Source of the DNA: Pseudomonadota bacterium
GTDB lineage: Bacteria; Pseudomonadota; Alphaproteobacteria; Rhizobiales; Hyphomicrobiaceae
NCBI GenBank assembly: GCA_023423275.1
Contig: JAFAFW010000052.1
Location: forward strand, 1 to 64,000
Direction of reading: 5' to 3'
DNA: 64,000 nt
The notes below the pieces were generated by a model. It made no database searches and had not been told where the DNA came from. It saw nothing but the letters and a program-made list of their open reading frames with translations. The position numbers were made by a program, and so were the translations under genes. This document shows, piece by piece, positions 1-9,078 of the stretch (its first letter is position 1; each line of letters opens with the position of its first letter).

Positions 1-137
1 GGGGGGCCGCGCTTGCCCTCCTACGCTCGCGCTTCGGCCCGGCGGGCTTCGCCCTTGGGTGCTGGCCCCAGCCGGTCCCGGCTGATCCGTCGCCGGAAGG
101 CCGCGATGGGCGCGGCCTCGCTGAGGAGACGTGTTCC

Positions 138-1064
138 ATGACCTTCGCTTCCCACGCTGACGCCGCAGCATCACCGACGGCCCATCTGCTCGAAGAGCTT
201 GCACTCTACGCGCGTCGTCCCTTCGACGATGAGGCTGACGCGCGTCCGCTGCCCGAGCCGGAAAAGCTTCAGGGCGCTCTCGCCGACATGTTCGATGCGC
301 TGGTCGCGACCTTGTCCGACACTCGTCTGGAACCCGATCTCGACTCCATGCTGTGGTCGATCGTCAACGTGTTCCACCGCCGGATCGACCGCATCGAGCA
401 GGAGCTGGATCGGAACGAGAGCGCGCAGCGGACAGGTCAGCGCGAGCAGGATGGCTCCGAGGTCCGCTCCGTCGAGCTCGAGAAGTTGATCTCCGAAGGC
501 CTGACTCTGATCGAGCGTCGCAACAGTATGGAGTTCCTGCGCGATGGCGCCGCCGAACTGTTCAGCATTCATACGGGATCAGTATGGCGTCCGCGCTCGG
601 GATCGATGGTCAACCGGACGACGATGACCGCGGCGATGATCGACAGCCGCGAGTTCATCAATGCACGGCGCCGTTCCGACGCCGAGACGCTGCTGCCGAA
701 GGGCACCCGGATTGCCTTCGCCGGCGGCGTCGATTGCAATGATCATCACGGCATCTGGAAAGTCCTCGACAAGGTCCAGGCCAAGCATCCGGATATGGTG
801 CTGCTCCACGGCGGTGCGCCGCGTGGTGCTGAAAAGATTGCCACCTGCTGGGCCGATGCGCGCAAGATCACGCAGATCGTCTTCAAGCCCGATTGGGCTC
901 GTCATGCGAAGGCTGCGCCCTTCAAGCGCAATGACGTGCTTCTCGATGCCATGCCGATTGGAGTCGTCTTGTTCCCAGGCTCCGGCGTGACCGACAATCT
1001 CGCCGATAAGGCGAAGGTGCGCGGCATTCCGCTGTGCGACCATCGCAAGCGCGGCGGCGCATAG
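138..1064 (+). CDS. DUF2493 (SLOG-fold) protein of the conjugative element
   Basis: 308 residues. The C-terminal third (about residues 189 to 300) carries the DUF2493 pattern: a strand ending in AFAGG, a central LLHGGAPRGAE motif and a late VVLFPGSG motif. These are the glycine-rich nucleotide-binding loops expected of the SLOG/YspA-like Rossmann family. The N-terminal part is acidic and helical with no recognised domain. SLOG proteins are thought to bind nucleotides or nucleic-acid-derived ligands; the substrate here is unknown. It sits about 240 bp upstream of traG in the same direction. Genes of this family are common passengers of Hyphomicrobiales conjugative elements. The ATG at 138 follows a GAGGAG-like ribosome site (ctgaggagac). 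Family call is solid; role is not known. Confidence 0.8.
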   Translation: MTFASHADAAASPTAHLLEELALYARRPFDDEADARPLPEPEKLQGALADMFDALVATLSDTRLEPDLDSMLWSIVNVFHRRIDRIEQELDRNESAQRTGQREQDGSEVRSVELEKLISEGLTLIERRNSMEFLRDGAAELFSIHTGSVWRPRSGSMVNRTTMTAAMIDSREFINARRRSDAETLLPKGTRIAFAGGVDCNDHHGIWKVLDKVQAKHPDMVLLHGGAPRGAEKIATCWADARKITQIVFKPDWARHAKAAPFKRNDVLLDAMPIGVVLFPGSGVTDNLADKAKVRGIPLCDHRKRGGA

Positions 1065-1307
1065 GCGCCGCTTCACTCTCGGCATCCTCGATGAAATTCA
1101 TCGGAGCGATTCTCGCTCCGCAGGAAGCGCGCTGCTGCGCGTTGATCTGAGCGACGCGCAAACGGCTCTGCCGACATTCAGCCGCAATACCTTGATGATG
1201 GTTCATGCTTCCCAACAATCGTGCGCGATTTAGTAGATTGAAGAAACGCGCACTCTCTTGCGACCCTTTCGTTGCGACGATCATTCCGTCCGAAAGGTTC
1301 GCTCATC
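1065..1307. other. Intergenic region between DUF2493 gene and traG
   Basis: About 240 bp without a supported gene. It should contain the promoter of the traG-trb operon, because traG is the first gene of the tightly packed series. I see no convincing oriT, long inverted repeat or relaxase gene here. Confidence 0.5.
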
Positions 1308-3299
1308 ATGCTTCCGTTTCGTGCAGCGATCGCTCAAGGTCTCATCGCTACCGCGCTCATCGCGATCTCGCTCGTTGTTGCTACGCAATGGGCCGCCGCG
1401 ATGCTTGGGCATCAACCGGCACTCGGCGCAGCATGGTGCGAGCTCTTCGGTCTCAAAGTCTACGCGCCGTGGAAGCTCTTCGTCTGGTGGCTGGCTTTCG
1501 ACAGCCAGGCGCCAGACGTGTTTGCACGCGCCGGTGCCGTTGCTGCGTTCGGGGGAATTGCCGGCGGCGCCGTCGCTGTTGGGGGAGCCGCCCGGCGGGC
1601 CAGCCGTAAGACCACCATAACAACCTACGGCTCGGCCCGCTGGGCGGACGACGCGGATGTGCGGGACGCAGGCCTTGTCAGCGAGAAGGGTATCGTGCTC
1701 GGCTTGTGGAACGGCCAGTACCTGCGCCATGACGGTCCCGAGCATGTCATCGCCGTGGCGCCGACGCGTTCCGGCAAAGGCGTCGGCCTCGTTGTGCCGA
1801 CGCTGCTCACCTGGCCCCATTCGGCCGTCATCCACGACATCAAGGGTGAGAATTGGGAACTGACCGCCGGCTGGCGCTCGCGTTTCTCCCATTGTCTGCT
1901 GTACGATCCGACCAACCCCTTGTCGGCGCGCTTCAATCCGCTGCTCGAGGTTCGAAAGGGCGAGATGGAAGTCCGCGATGTGCAGAACATCGCCGACATC
2001 CTCGTCGACCCGGAGGGCGCGCGCGAGCAGCGCGACCACTGGGAGAAGACCGCGCACGCGTTGCTGGTCGGCACCATCCTGCACGTTCTCTACGCCGAAC
2101 AGGAGAAGACGCTCTCCCGCGTCGCGACATTCCTCTCTGATCCTACGCGCTCAATCCAGCGCACGCTTTCTATCATGTTGACCACCAATCACCTGGGCAC
2201 GGATACGACTCCAATCGTGCATCCCGTGGTCGCATCGGTGGCACGTGAGCTGCTGAACAAGGCTGACAACGAGCGCTCCGGTGTGGTCTCGACGGCCATG
2301 AGCCTGCTCGGGCTCTATCGCGATCCCATCATTGCGCAGACGACGTGCGCCTCGGACTGGTCGATTGCCGATCTCATGCAGGCCGAGCGGCCGGTCTCGC
2401 TCTACCTCGTCGTGCCGCCGTCAGACATCTCACGCACGCGGCCGCTGGTGCGCCTGATCCTCAACCAGATCGGGCGTCGCCTCACGGAGACATTGCCGAC
2501 GGGCATAGAGAACGAGCGCCGGCTGTTGCTCATGCTCGATGAGTTCCCAGCTCTCGGCCGGCTCGACTTCTTCGAGTCCTCGCTCGCTTTCCTTGCCGGC
2601 TATGGCGTCCGCGCCTTCCTCGTCGCGCAGTCCCTGCACCAGATCGACAAGGCCTACGGGTCCAATCACGCCATCCTCGACAACTGCCACGTCCGCGTCG
2701 CCTTCGCGCCGAACGACGAGCGCACGGCACGCCGTCTCTCGGATGCACTCGGCACCGCGACCGAGCTCAGAGCGCAGAAGAACCTGTCCGGCAAGCGTCT
2801 CGCCGCGTGGCTGTCGCACGTCACCGTGTCGGAGCAGGAGACGGCGCGACCGCTGCTGACGCCCGGTGAGATCCTGCAGTTGCCCGCGGATCAGGGACTC
2901 GTCTTCGTTTCCGGCGCGGCACCAATCCGTGCCCAGAAGCTCCAGTATTACGCCGACCGCAATTTCCTCGCGCGCCGCCTGCCAGCGCCGATGCTCGTCT
3001 CCGGCGGTTATGCCGACACGCCCCCATTCCGTGCCCACGACTGGCAGAGCGAAGTGCGGGCTCCGCATCCCAAGCTCGACAAGGTCTGGTCGGAGAAGAC
3101 GGCCGGCGAGGAGGACCCGCCGCGGACTCTGCAGATCGCTCGCACCAAGAGCAAAGCGAAGACGCGTCCGGTTAACGACTTGCCCCTGTTTGCCGATTTC
3201 CCGAGCGAAACCGAGACCACGCCTCAGACAGGCTCTGGCCCATCCATCAGCGATGACGACGACACCATCATCCAGTTTCCAGGAGGGGTGCGCGTGTGA
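1308..3299 (+). CDS. traG: Conjugal transfer coupling protein TraG (VirD4 family ATPase)
   Basis: 663 residues from the ATG at 1308; an in-frame start at 1272 would add 12 residues lacking a membrane pattern. The N-terminus has two hydrophobic segments (about 5 to 30 and 60 to 100). The ATPase domain follows, with Walker A (TRSGKG near residue 150) and Walker B (LLLMLDEFPALG near 405). This is the layout of type IV coupling proteins, which bring the relaxase-DNA complex to the mating channel at the inner membrane and hydrolyse ATP. The C-terminal 80 residues are polar and variable. Its stop codon overlaps the start of the next gene (TGATG), so translation is probably coupled. Family assignment is firm. 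Confidence 0.95.
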   Translation: MLPFRAAIAQGLIATALIAISLVVATQWAAAMLGHQPALGAAWCELFGLKVYAPWKLFVWWLAFDSQAPDVFARAGAVAAFGGIAGGAVAVGGAARRASRKTTITTYGSARWADDADVRDAGLVSEKGIVLGLWNGQYLRHDGPEHVIAVAPTRSGKGVGLVVPTLLTWPHSAVIHDIKGENWELTAGWRSRFSHCLLYDPTNPLSARFNPLLEVRKGEMEVRDVQNIADILVDPEGAREQRDHWEKTAHALLVGTILHVLYAEQEKTLSRVATFLSDPTRSIQRTLSIMLTTNHLGTDTTPIVHPVVASVARELLNKADNERSGVVSTAMSLLGLYRDPIIAQTTCASDWSIADLMQAERPVSLYLVVPPSDISRTRPLVRLILNQIGRRLTETLPTGIENERRLLLMLDEFPALGRLDFFESSLAFLAGYGVRAFLVAQSLHQIDKAYGSNHAILDNCHVRVAFAPNDERTARRLSDALGTATELRAQKNLSGKRLAAWLSHVTVSEQETARPLLTPGEILQLPADQGLVFVSGAAPIRAQKLQYYADRNFLARRLPAPMLVSGGYADTPPFRAHDWQSEVRAPHPKLDKVWSEKTAGEEDPPRTLQIARTKSKAKTRPVNDLPLFADFPSETETTPQTGSGPSISDDDDTIIQFPGGVRV

Positions 3300-3844
3300 T
3301 GGCCAAGAAACGCTACGCGCTCTACATCTCGCGGGCTCTTGCCAGCAAGTTTGATCACGTCGCGCAACAGCGGCACGGCTCCAAGTCGGCCATGCTGGAA
3401 GAAGCCCTGCGGCTGAGCCTCGAGCCGCAGAAGGTGCCCGGCACCGAAGAGGTTTTCGTCCGGCGCCTCGACGAGCTGCACAAGGTTGTCGGCGTGGTCA
3501 ACCGCGATGTCGCGATCGCCACCGAGACGCTGGCGCTGTTCGTTCGCTACTTTCTGACGATCACGCCGCCCCTGCCACAAAGCGAGCAGGAACCGGCCCG
3601 CCTGCTGGGGCGCGAGCGCTTTCAGGTGTTTGTCGCCCAGGTCGGACGGCGCCTCGCCACCGACCACCGCCTCGTCTCCGAGGTGCTCGAGACCATCGCC
3701 AGCAACAATCCCGATCTTTTCACAACCGCTCCGGACGAAGCGCCCTTGCACGGGCGAGCGGCCGGAAACGGGAATGGTGCCCATCGTGAGGTGGCTGCGG
3801 AGGCGGAGCCCGCCGACACTGAGGAGGACATCGAGCATGGCTGA
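3299..3844 (+). CDS. Ribbon-helix-helix (CopG-like) protein between traG and trbB
   Basis: 181 residues from the ATG at 3299, preceded by a strong AGGAGG about 11 bases upstream; a GTG at 3296 is possible. Residues 1 to 45 (start MAKKRYALYISRALASKF, then KSAMLEEALRLSL) look like a ribbon-helix-helix DNA-binding domain. The remainder is helical and ends in a low-complexity acidic tail. A gene of this type is usually found between traG and trbB in elements of this class. It may regulate the operon or bind DNA during transfer; which of these is inferred. It overlaps the traG stop by one base and trbB by 8 bases. Confidence 0.8.
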   Translation: MAKKRYALYISRALASKFDHVAQQRHGSKSAMLEEALRLSLEPQKVPGTEEVFVRRLDELHKVVGVVNRDVAIATETLALFVRYFLTITPPLPQSEQEPARLLGRERFQVFVAQVGRRLATDHRLVSEVLETIASNNPDLFTTAPDEAPLHGRAAGNGNGAHREVAAEAEPADTEEDIEHG

Positions 3845-4826
3845 CCTGTTATCGATGCACACAAGCCAGGAGGCGCAAGGTCGCCGGCGTCAGATGCTGC
3901 GAACAGCCTTCGGTCCGGCCATTGCCGCCGCCTTGAGCGATCCGACCGTGATCGAGGTGATGGTCAACCCGGACGGCCGGCTGTGGATCGACCGCGCCAG
4001 CGTCGGCCGTCAGGACAGCGGCGAACGCATCGGCAGCGCCGAGGTCGAGCGCATCATCCGCCTGGTCGCAGCACATGTTCGCCGCGAGGTCCATGCCGGC
4101 GCACCGATCGTCTCGGCCGAACTGCCCGAGACCGGCGAACGCTTCGAGGGCCTCATGCCGCCCGTGGCGATGGCGCCGTGCTTTTCCGTACGCAAGCCCG
4201 CCGACGTCATCTTCCGGCTCACGGACTATGTGGCGGCGCGCATCATGTCCTCCTTGCAGGCCGAAGCCCTGGCCGTGGCCGTGCGCGAGCGTCGCAACAT
4301 CCTCGTCGTCGGCGGAACGAGCTCGGGGAAAACCACGCTCGTTAACGCGCTACTTGCCGAGGTCGCAGATTGCGACGAACGCGTCGTCATTCTCGAAGAC
4401 ACGCGCGAGCTCAAGTGCGCCGCCATCGATTGTGTCGCACTCCGCACGAAGCCGGGCGTCGCCTCCCTCGCCGATCTCGTTCGCTCGACACTGCGTCTCA
4501 GACCCGACCGCATCATCGTCGGCGAGGTGCGCGGGCCGGAAGCACTCGACATGCTCAAGGCCTGGAACACCGGCCATCCCGGCGGCATCACCACGGTGCA
4601 TGCCAACTCCGCTGAGGCCGGCCTCTGTCGCCTCGAGCAGCTCGTGCAGGAAGCCGTCGTCACGGTCCCACGTGATCTCATCGTCGAAGCCATCGACGTC
4701 ATCGCCTTCCTCGCCGGCCGCAGCAGTTCCCGTCGGCTCGATGCGCTCGCCGAGCTCACCGGTCTCGATGACAGCGGCGACTACCAGCTCAAGCCGCTCG
4801 GCCGACCCGCTCTTCACACCGTCTGA
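3837..4826 (+). CDS. trbB: P-type conjugative transfer ATPase TrbB (VirB11 family)
   Basis: 329 residues from the ATG at 3837. The true start is inside the 3' end of the previous gene. The protein carries the VirB11 hallmarks: an N-terminal domain with VMVNPDGRLWID, Walker A GGTSSGKTT near residue 160, an Asp box (ILEDTRELKC), Walker B (RIIVGEVRG) and the His box (GHPGGITTVHANSA). The hexameric ATPase works at the inner face of the cytoplasmic membrane to drive pilus assembly and substrate transfer. It opens the trb block, followed 16 bases later by trbC. Length is typical of the family. Confidence 0.96.
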   Translation: MADLLSMHTSQEAQGRRRQMLRTAFGPAIAAALSDPTVIEVMVNPDGRLWIDRASVGRQDSGERIGSAEVERIIRLVAAHVRREVHAGAPIVSAELPETGERFEGLMPPVAMAPCFSVRKPADVIFRLTDYVAARIMSSLQAEALAVAVRERRNILVVGGTSSGKTTLVNALLAEVADCDERVVILEDTRELKCAAIDCVALRTKPGVASLADLVRSTLRLRPDRIIVGEVRGPEALDMLKAWNTGHPGGITTVHANSAEAGLCRLEQLVQEAVVTVPRDLIVEAIDVIAFLAGRSSSRRLDALAELTGLDDSGDYQLKPLGRPALHTV

Positions 4827-4842
4827 ACAGAGGCCATACGCC

Positions 4843-5181
4843 ATGCCGCAGCACGACCGATACTACAGACTCACCCATCCATTCGGCGCGTCCCTCCTCG
4901 CGGCCAGCATGATGATCATGGCCGAAACCGCCTGCGCGGCCGGTTCCGGCATGCCGTGGGAAGCGCCGCTGCAGCGCATTCTCGAGTCGATCGAGGGGCC
5001 GGTCGCCAAGGTGATCGCCGTCGTCATCATCATCGTGACCGGCTTGAGCCTCGCGTTCGGCGACATGGGCGGCGGTCTGCGCCGGCTGCTGCAGATCGTG
5101 TTCGGGTTTTCCATCGCCTTCGCCGCCACGTCGTTCTTCCTGACGTTCTTTTCCTTCGCTGGCGGCGCGCTCATCGATTGA
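4843..5181 (+). CDS. trbC: Conjugative pilin precursor TrbC (VirB2 family)
   Basis: 112 residues from the ATG at 4843. A signal peptide of about 32 residues ends near ETACAAGSG. Two hydrophobic stretches follow (VIAVVIIIVTGLSLAFG and IVFGFSIAFAATSFFLTFF) with a short glycine-rich turn between them, the hairpin plan of VirB2/TrbC pilins. It is predicted to be processed and assembled into the mating pilus. It lies between trbB and trbD with short gaps, as in other P-type systems. Confidence 0.93.
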   Translation: MPQHDRYYRLTHPFGASLLAASMMIMAETACAAGSGMPWEAPLQRILESIEGPVAKVIAVVIIIVTGLSLAFGDMGGGLRRLLQIVFGFSIAFAATSFFLTFFSFAGGALID

Positions 5182-5195
5182 GGAAACCAACAACC

Positions 5196-5468
5196 ATGCT
5201 CGGACAACCGACCTCGCTTCCCGGCTTCGAAGTCGCCCTGCACCGCTCGCTGACGGAGCCGATCCTGCTCGCAGGCGCTCCACGCAGCTTCGCCATTCTC
5301 AACGGCACGCTCGCCGCCGCGATCGGTCTCGGCCTGCGGCTGTGGATCGCCGGCCTCATCATCTGGCTCGTCGGTCATGCCTTCGCCGTCTGGGTCACAC
5401 GCAAGGACCCGGAGTTTCTCACTGTCTTGTCCCGCCACGCCCGCCACAAAGGAGTGCTCTCATGCTAA
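5196..5468 (+). CDS. trbD: Conjugal transfer protein TrbD (VirB3 family)
   Basis: 90 residues from the ATG at 5196, preceded by a TGAGGAAAC ribosome site. It begins with a short cytoplasmic segment (LPGFEVALHRSLTEPILLAGAPR). A hydrophobic region follows (about residues 30 to 63) that can form one or two membrane spans, then a basic tail (HARHKG). This matches the small VirB3/TrbD inner-membrane protein that pairs with the large TrbE ATPase. Its 3' end overlaps the trbE start by 7 bases, which suggests translational coupling. Confidence 0.93.
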   Translation: MLGQPTSLPGFEVALHRSLTEPILLAGAPRSFAILNGTLAAAIGLGLRLWIAGLIIWLVGHAFAVWVTRKDPEFLTVLSRHARHKGVLSC

Positions 5469-8400
5469 ATCTCGCTGAATACCGTAAGACAACCACCGGC
5501 CTTGCCGACTATCTGCCTTGGGCCTGCCTCGTCGCCCCCGGCATCGTGCTGAACAAGGATGGATCCTTCCAGCGCACGATCCGCTATCGCGGCCCCGATC
5601 TCGACAGTGCAACGGATGCGGAGCTCGTCGCAGTCTCGGCGCGGCTCAACAACGTGCTGCGCCGCTTCGGCGAAGGCTGGGCGCTGTTCTTCGAGGCCGA
5701 GCGCGTGCCGGCCAACCAGTATCCTGGCCATCGCTTTGCCGATGCGGCGTCGTGGCTCGTCGATCAGGAGCGGTATGCGTCCTTCTCGGAAGACGGCGCC
5801 CATCATGAGAGCCGATATTTTCTGACGCTTCTGTACCTGCCGCCGCCGGAGCATCAGGGCCGCGCCGAGCGGCTTCTGTATGAGCGCCAGGACGGCTACA
5901 ACGACGAGGCCGATGTCTGGGGCCAGCTCGCCTGGTTCGAGACTGAGACGACACGGGCTCTGGAATTGCTGGCGTCGATTCTTCCTGAAGCGGAAGCGCT
6001 CGACGATGCCGAGACGCTCGCCTATCTGCACGGCACGATCTCCGACAAGCGTCACCCCGTGGCGATGCCGACCGTTCCGACGCACCTCGACGCCATCCTG
6101 TGTGATACGCGGTTCCTTGGCGGCGTCGAGCCGAAGCTCGGCCGCCAGCATTTGCGCCTGCTGACCGTGACGGGTTTCCCGAACACGACGACACCGGGCC
6201 TGCTCGACGCGCTCAACGACCTCGGCTTTGCCTATCGCTGGACGACGCGCTGGATCGCCCTCGACAAGATCCAGGCCAACAAGCAGCTCACAAAGCTCCG
6301 ACGCCAGTGGTTTGCCAAACGGAAGTCCGTCGCCGCCGTCCTGCGCGAGGTCATGTTCAATCGGGAATCGACCCTGGTCGACTCCGATGCTGATAACAAG
6401 GCCGCCGATGCCGACGAAGCGCTGCAGGAGCTCGGCGCCGATGATGTCGCCTTCGGCTACCTGACGACGACGCTCGTCGTCGGCGATGCCGATCCCAAGC
6501 GGGCCGACGAAAAGCTGCTGGCATTGGAGCGCATCATCAACGGGCGCGGCTTCACGACGATCCGCGAGACCCTCAATGCTGTGGAGGCCTGGCTCGGCTC
6601 GCTGCCCGGCAACCCGTATGCCAATGTCCGCCAGCCGATCGTACACACGCTGAACTTGGCGCACATGATGCCGGTCTCGGCAGTGTGGGCCGGTCCGGAG
6701 AAGAACCGGCATCTCGATGCGCCACCGCTGATGATGACGGAGACGCGCGGTGCCACCCCCTTCCGGCTCGATCTGCATAGTGGCGATGTCGGGCACGCCT
6801 TCGTCGTCGGTCCAACGGGTTCCGGCAAGTCCGTGTTGCTCTCGCTGCTGGCGATGCAGTTCCGCCGCTTCATCGGCGCGCAGGTCGCGATCTTCGATCG
6901 TGGCCGCTCGGCGCGGGCGGCCTCGCTCGCCATGGGCGGCGAGAGCATCGAGCTCGGCCTCGAGGGCACGCTGTCCTTGCAGCCGCTCGCGCACATCGAC
7001 GAGCCCGGTGAGCTGGCCTTCGCGCTCGAATGGGTCAGCGGTCTTGTCACCAACGAGGGCGTAACGATCACGCCCGAGATCAAGGATGCGCTGTGGACGG
7101 CCCTGAAGAGCCTCGCCTCCGCACCGAAGGCAGAACGCACGCTGACCGGCCTCGCCGTGCTCGTGCAGTCGAGTGCCTTGAGCCAGGCGCTGGCGCCCTA
7201 CACGCTCGAAGGCCCTTACGGTCATCTGCTCGATGGCGCGAGCGAGAATCTCTCTCTGAGCGACGTGCTGCATGTGGAGATGGAGCCGCTCATGCAGCAC
7301 AAACGGCTGATCCCGCCGGTGCTCACTTATCTCTTCCAGCGGCTTGAGGCCCGTTTCGACGGCCGACCGACACTGCTCGTGCTCGACGAAGCCTGGACCT
7401 TCTTGGATGAGCCGACGTTCGCTGCCCGTATTCGGGAATGGCTCAAGACCTTGCGCAAAAAGAACGTCGCCGTACTGTTCGCCACGCAGTCGCTCGCCGA
7501 CATCGAGCGCTCGGCCATCGCGCCGGCCCTCATCGAAAGTTGCCCGACGCGCATCTTCCTGCCCAATGATCGCGCGCTCGAGCCGCAGATGCGCGCGGTC
7601 TATGAGCGCTTCGGCCTCAATGGACGCCAGATCGAGATCCTCGGTCTCGCGACGCCAAAGCGCGACTATTACGTGCAGTCGGCACAAGGCAACCGGCTGT
7701 TCGAGCTTGGGCTCGGTCCCGTCGCACTGGCCTTCACCGCCGCCTCGTCGCCCGACGATCAGAAGCTCATCGATCGCGTCGTCGCAGAATCGCCGGACGC
7801 CAGCTTTGCCGACGCCTTCCTGCGCGCCAAAGGTCTCAATTGGGCCGCCAACCTGCTCTTATCCTTCCCCGGCGCACCACGTCCGCGGACCACACCGCCG
7901 CCGCTGCCGCGCATCTTGGCGACGACGACAGCACCGCACTCTGACGTGCCGGAACCAGTACAGGTCCCCGAACCGGCAACCGACCCCTCAGGCGACGACG
8001 ATCTCCGTCAACGCCTGGCGCTCTTCCCCTTAACGGCCAAGCCCAACCGCGCCGCCCGTCGGCGCGCGTCACGCGGTGCCCTCGCCGCGATCGCGCTGGC
8101 GCTCCTGACCAGCACTGCGCTTCCGCCCGCTGTCCACGCGCTGACCGTCTTCGATCCCGCGAACTACCAGCAAAACCTGCTGTCGGCCGCCCGCGCGCTG
8201 GAGCAGATCAACAATCAGGTCCGCACCTTGCAGAACCAGGCGCAGATGATCCTGCGGATGGATCAGAACCTCTTGCGGCTCGGCGGCACGCTCTCTCCTG
8301 ATCTCCAGCGCTCCCTCACGGACATCCAATCCCAGCTCCGCGCCGGCCAAGGCATCGCGCTGAAACTACAGGAGACGCAAAGCACCTACGAGCGCCTGTT

Positions 8401-8782
8401 TCCATCCCAGGTCTCGGCCGCGCTTTCCTCCGACGACGTGCTGCGCAATGCCAAGAGCCGATGGGATGAGGAATACGCTGGCCTCAAACGCGCCGCTCTT
8501 TTGCAAGGTCAGATCGCCGACGGCATCGAGACCGACACACGCCTGCTTGGCGATGCCATGACGCGATCACGCAACGCCGTCGGTGCGCTCGAAGCCACCC
8601 AGGCCGGCAACGAGCTCACCAGCCTCGCCGTCAAGCAGTCCCTCGCTCTGCAAGGTCTGCTCGCCGCGCAGCACCGTGCCGAAACCGTCAGTCGCGCCCG
8701 CGATCTCGCCACCGAAGATGAAGCCCGCCAGCGCTTCAAATCCTTCGTCGGTACGGGATCGGGATATTCGGCAAGTCGATGA
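5462..8782 (+). CDS. trbE: TrbE (VirB4 family ATPase) continuous in frame with TrbJ (VirB5 family)
   Basis: One unbroken frame of 1106 residues. Residues 1 to about 810 are TrbE: Walker A GPTGSGKS near 450, Walker B LLVLDEAW near 640, and the usual VirB4 C-terminal ATPase. A proline-rich linker follows (about 815 to 850). Then comes a basic stretch and hydrophobic segment (RRRASRGALAAIALALL, ending PPAVHA near 892) that looks like a Sec signal peptide. From LTVFDPANYQQN onward the sequence is TrbJ, a secreted VirB5-like pilus-tip or channel protein with coiled-coil character. No stop separates the two. GTG (7946) and TTG (7916) codons are in frame upstream of the signal peptide, but neither has a clear ribosome site. 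It is either a true fusion or two products by internal initiation; the sequence does not decide. Confidence 0.9.
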   Translation: MLNLAEYRKTTTGLADYLPWACLVAPGIVLNKDGSFQRTIRYRGPDLDSATDAELVAVSARLNNVLRRFGEGWALFFEAERVPANQYPGHRFADAASWLVDQERYASFSEDGAHHESRYFLTLLYLPPPEHQGRAERLLYERQDGYNDEADVWGQLAWFETETTRALELLASILPEAEALDDAETLAYLHGTISDKRHPVAMPTVPTHLDAILCDTRFLGGVEPKLGRQHLRLLTVTGFPNTTTPGLLDALNDLGFAYRWTTRWIALDKIQANKQLTKLRRQWFAKRKSVAAVLREVMFNRESTLVDSDADNKAADADEALQELGADDVAFGYLTTTLVVGDADPKRADEKLLALERIINGRGFTTIRETLNAVEAWLGSLPGNPYANVRQPIVHTLNLAHMMPVSAVWAGPEKNRHLDAPPLMMTETRGATPFRLDLHSGDVGHAFVVGPTGSGKSVLLSLLAMQFRRFIGAQVAIFDRGRSARAASLAMGGESIELGLEGTLSLQPLAHIDEPGELAFALEWVSGLVTNEGVTITPEIKDALWTALKSLASAPKAERTLTGLAVLVQSSALSQALAPYTLEGPYGHLLDGASENLSLSDVLHVEMEPLMQHKRLIPPVLTYLFQRLEARFDGRPTLLVLDEAWTFLDEPTFAARIREWLKTLRKKNVAVLFATQSLADIERSAIAPALIESCPTRIFLPNDRALEPQMRAVYERFGLNGRQIEILGLATPKRDYYVQSAQGNRLFELGLGPVALAFTAASSPDDQKLIDRVVAESPDASFADAFLRAKGLNWAANLLLSFPGAPRPRTTPPPLPRILATTTAPHSDVPEPVQVPEPATDPSGDDDLRQRLALFPLTAKPNRAARRRASRGALAAIALALLTSTALPPAVHALTVFDPANYQQNLLSAARALEQINNQVRTLQNQAQMILRMDQNLLRLGGTLSPDLQRSLTDIQSQLRAGQGIALKLQETQSTYERLFPSQVSAALSSDDVLRNAKSRWDEEYAGLKRAALLQGQIADGIETDTRLLGDAMTRSRNAVGALEATQAGNELTSLAVKQSLALQGLLAAQHRAETVSRARDLATEDEARQRFKSFVGTGSGYSASR

Positions 8783-8814
8783 GGATCGGAGGAACGAAGA
8801 TGCATGCATCTTGC

Positions 8815-8950
8815 TTCGCAAATGGGGCTGCCGCCCCAAATCCCGCGCGAGGGGACACCCCTCGCACTCCCCGTCTTTTGAAGTTTCAGAAAAGGAGGGA
8901 GTTTGAGGGACACGTCCCTCAAGCGGGCGCGGGCGGCAGCCCGCTCGCGC
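8815..8950. repeat. Cluster of four hairpins in the trbK position
   Basis: Four perfect inverted repeats lie within about 125 bp: TGGGGC/GCCCCA (8823-8838), GCGAGGGG/CCCCTCGC (8847-8865), TTGAGGGAC/GTCCCTCAA (8903-8922) and GCGGGC/GCCCGC (8923-8944). The G/C-block pattern resembles extragenic palindromic repeats of alphaproteobacterial genomes; the copy number in this genome is unknown. In related operons this slot between trbJ and trbL usually holds trbK (entry exclusion). The 67-codon frame starting at 8779 has no signal peptide or lipobox and is dictated by the palindromes, so I do not call it a gene. Confidence 0.6.
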
Positions 8951-9078
8951 AGCAACACCACTGTGGCCGCCGCCGACGATGATATTCGCCGCGACCTGAC
9001 ACTTCACCCCTGACGACAACGTAACGGCGAATGCGATTTCCGCCGACAGCTGAGCCTTGCCCGGAGCTCAAAAAGCGC

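Noticed and set aside
5465..7687. Long minus-strand frame (740 codons) opposite trbE
   Set aside because: It mirrors the GC-rich codon pattern of trbE and shows no domain, ribosome site or membrane pattern.
8779..8982. 67-codon frame overlapping the trbJ stop, in the trbK position
   Set aside because: It has no signal peptide or lipobox, and its sequence is set by the hairpins; not supported as trbK.
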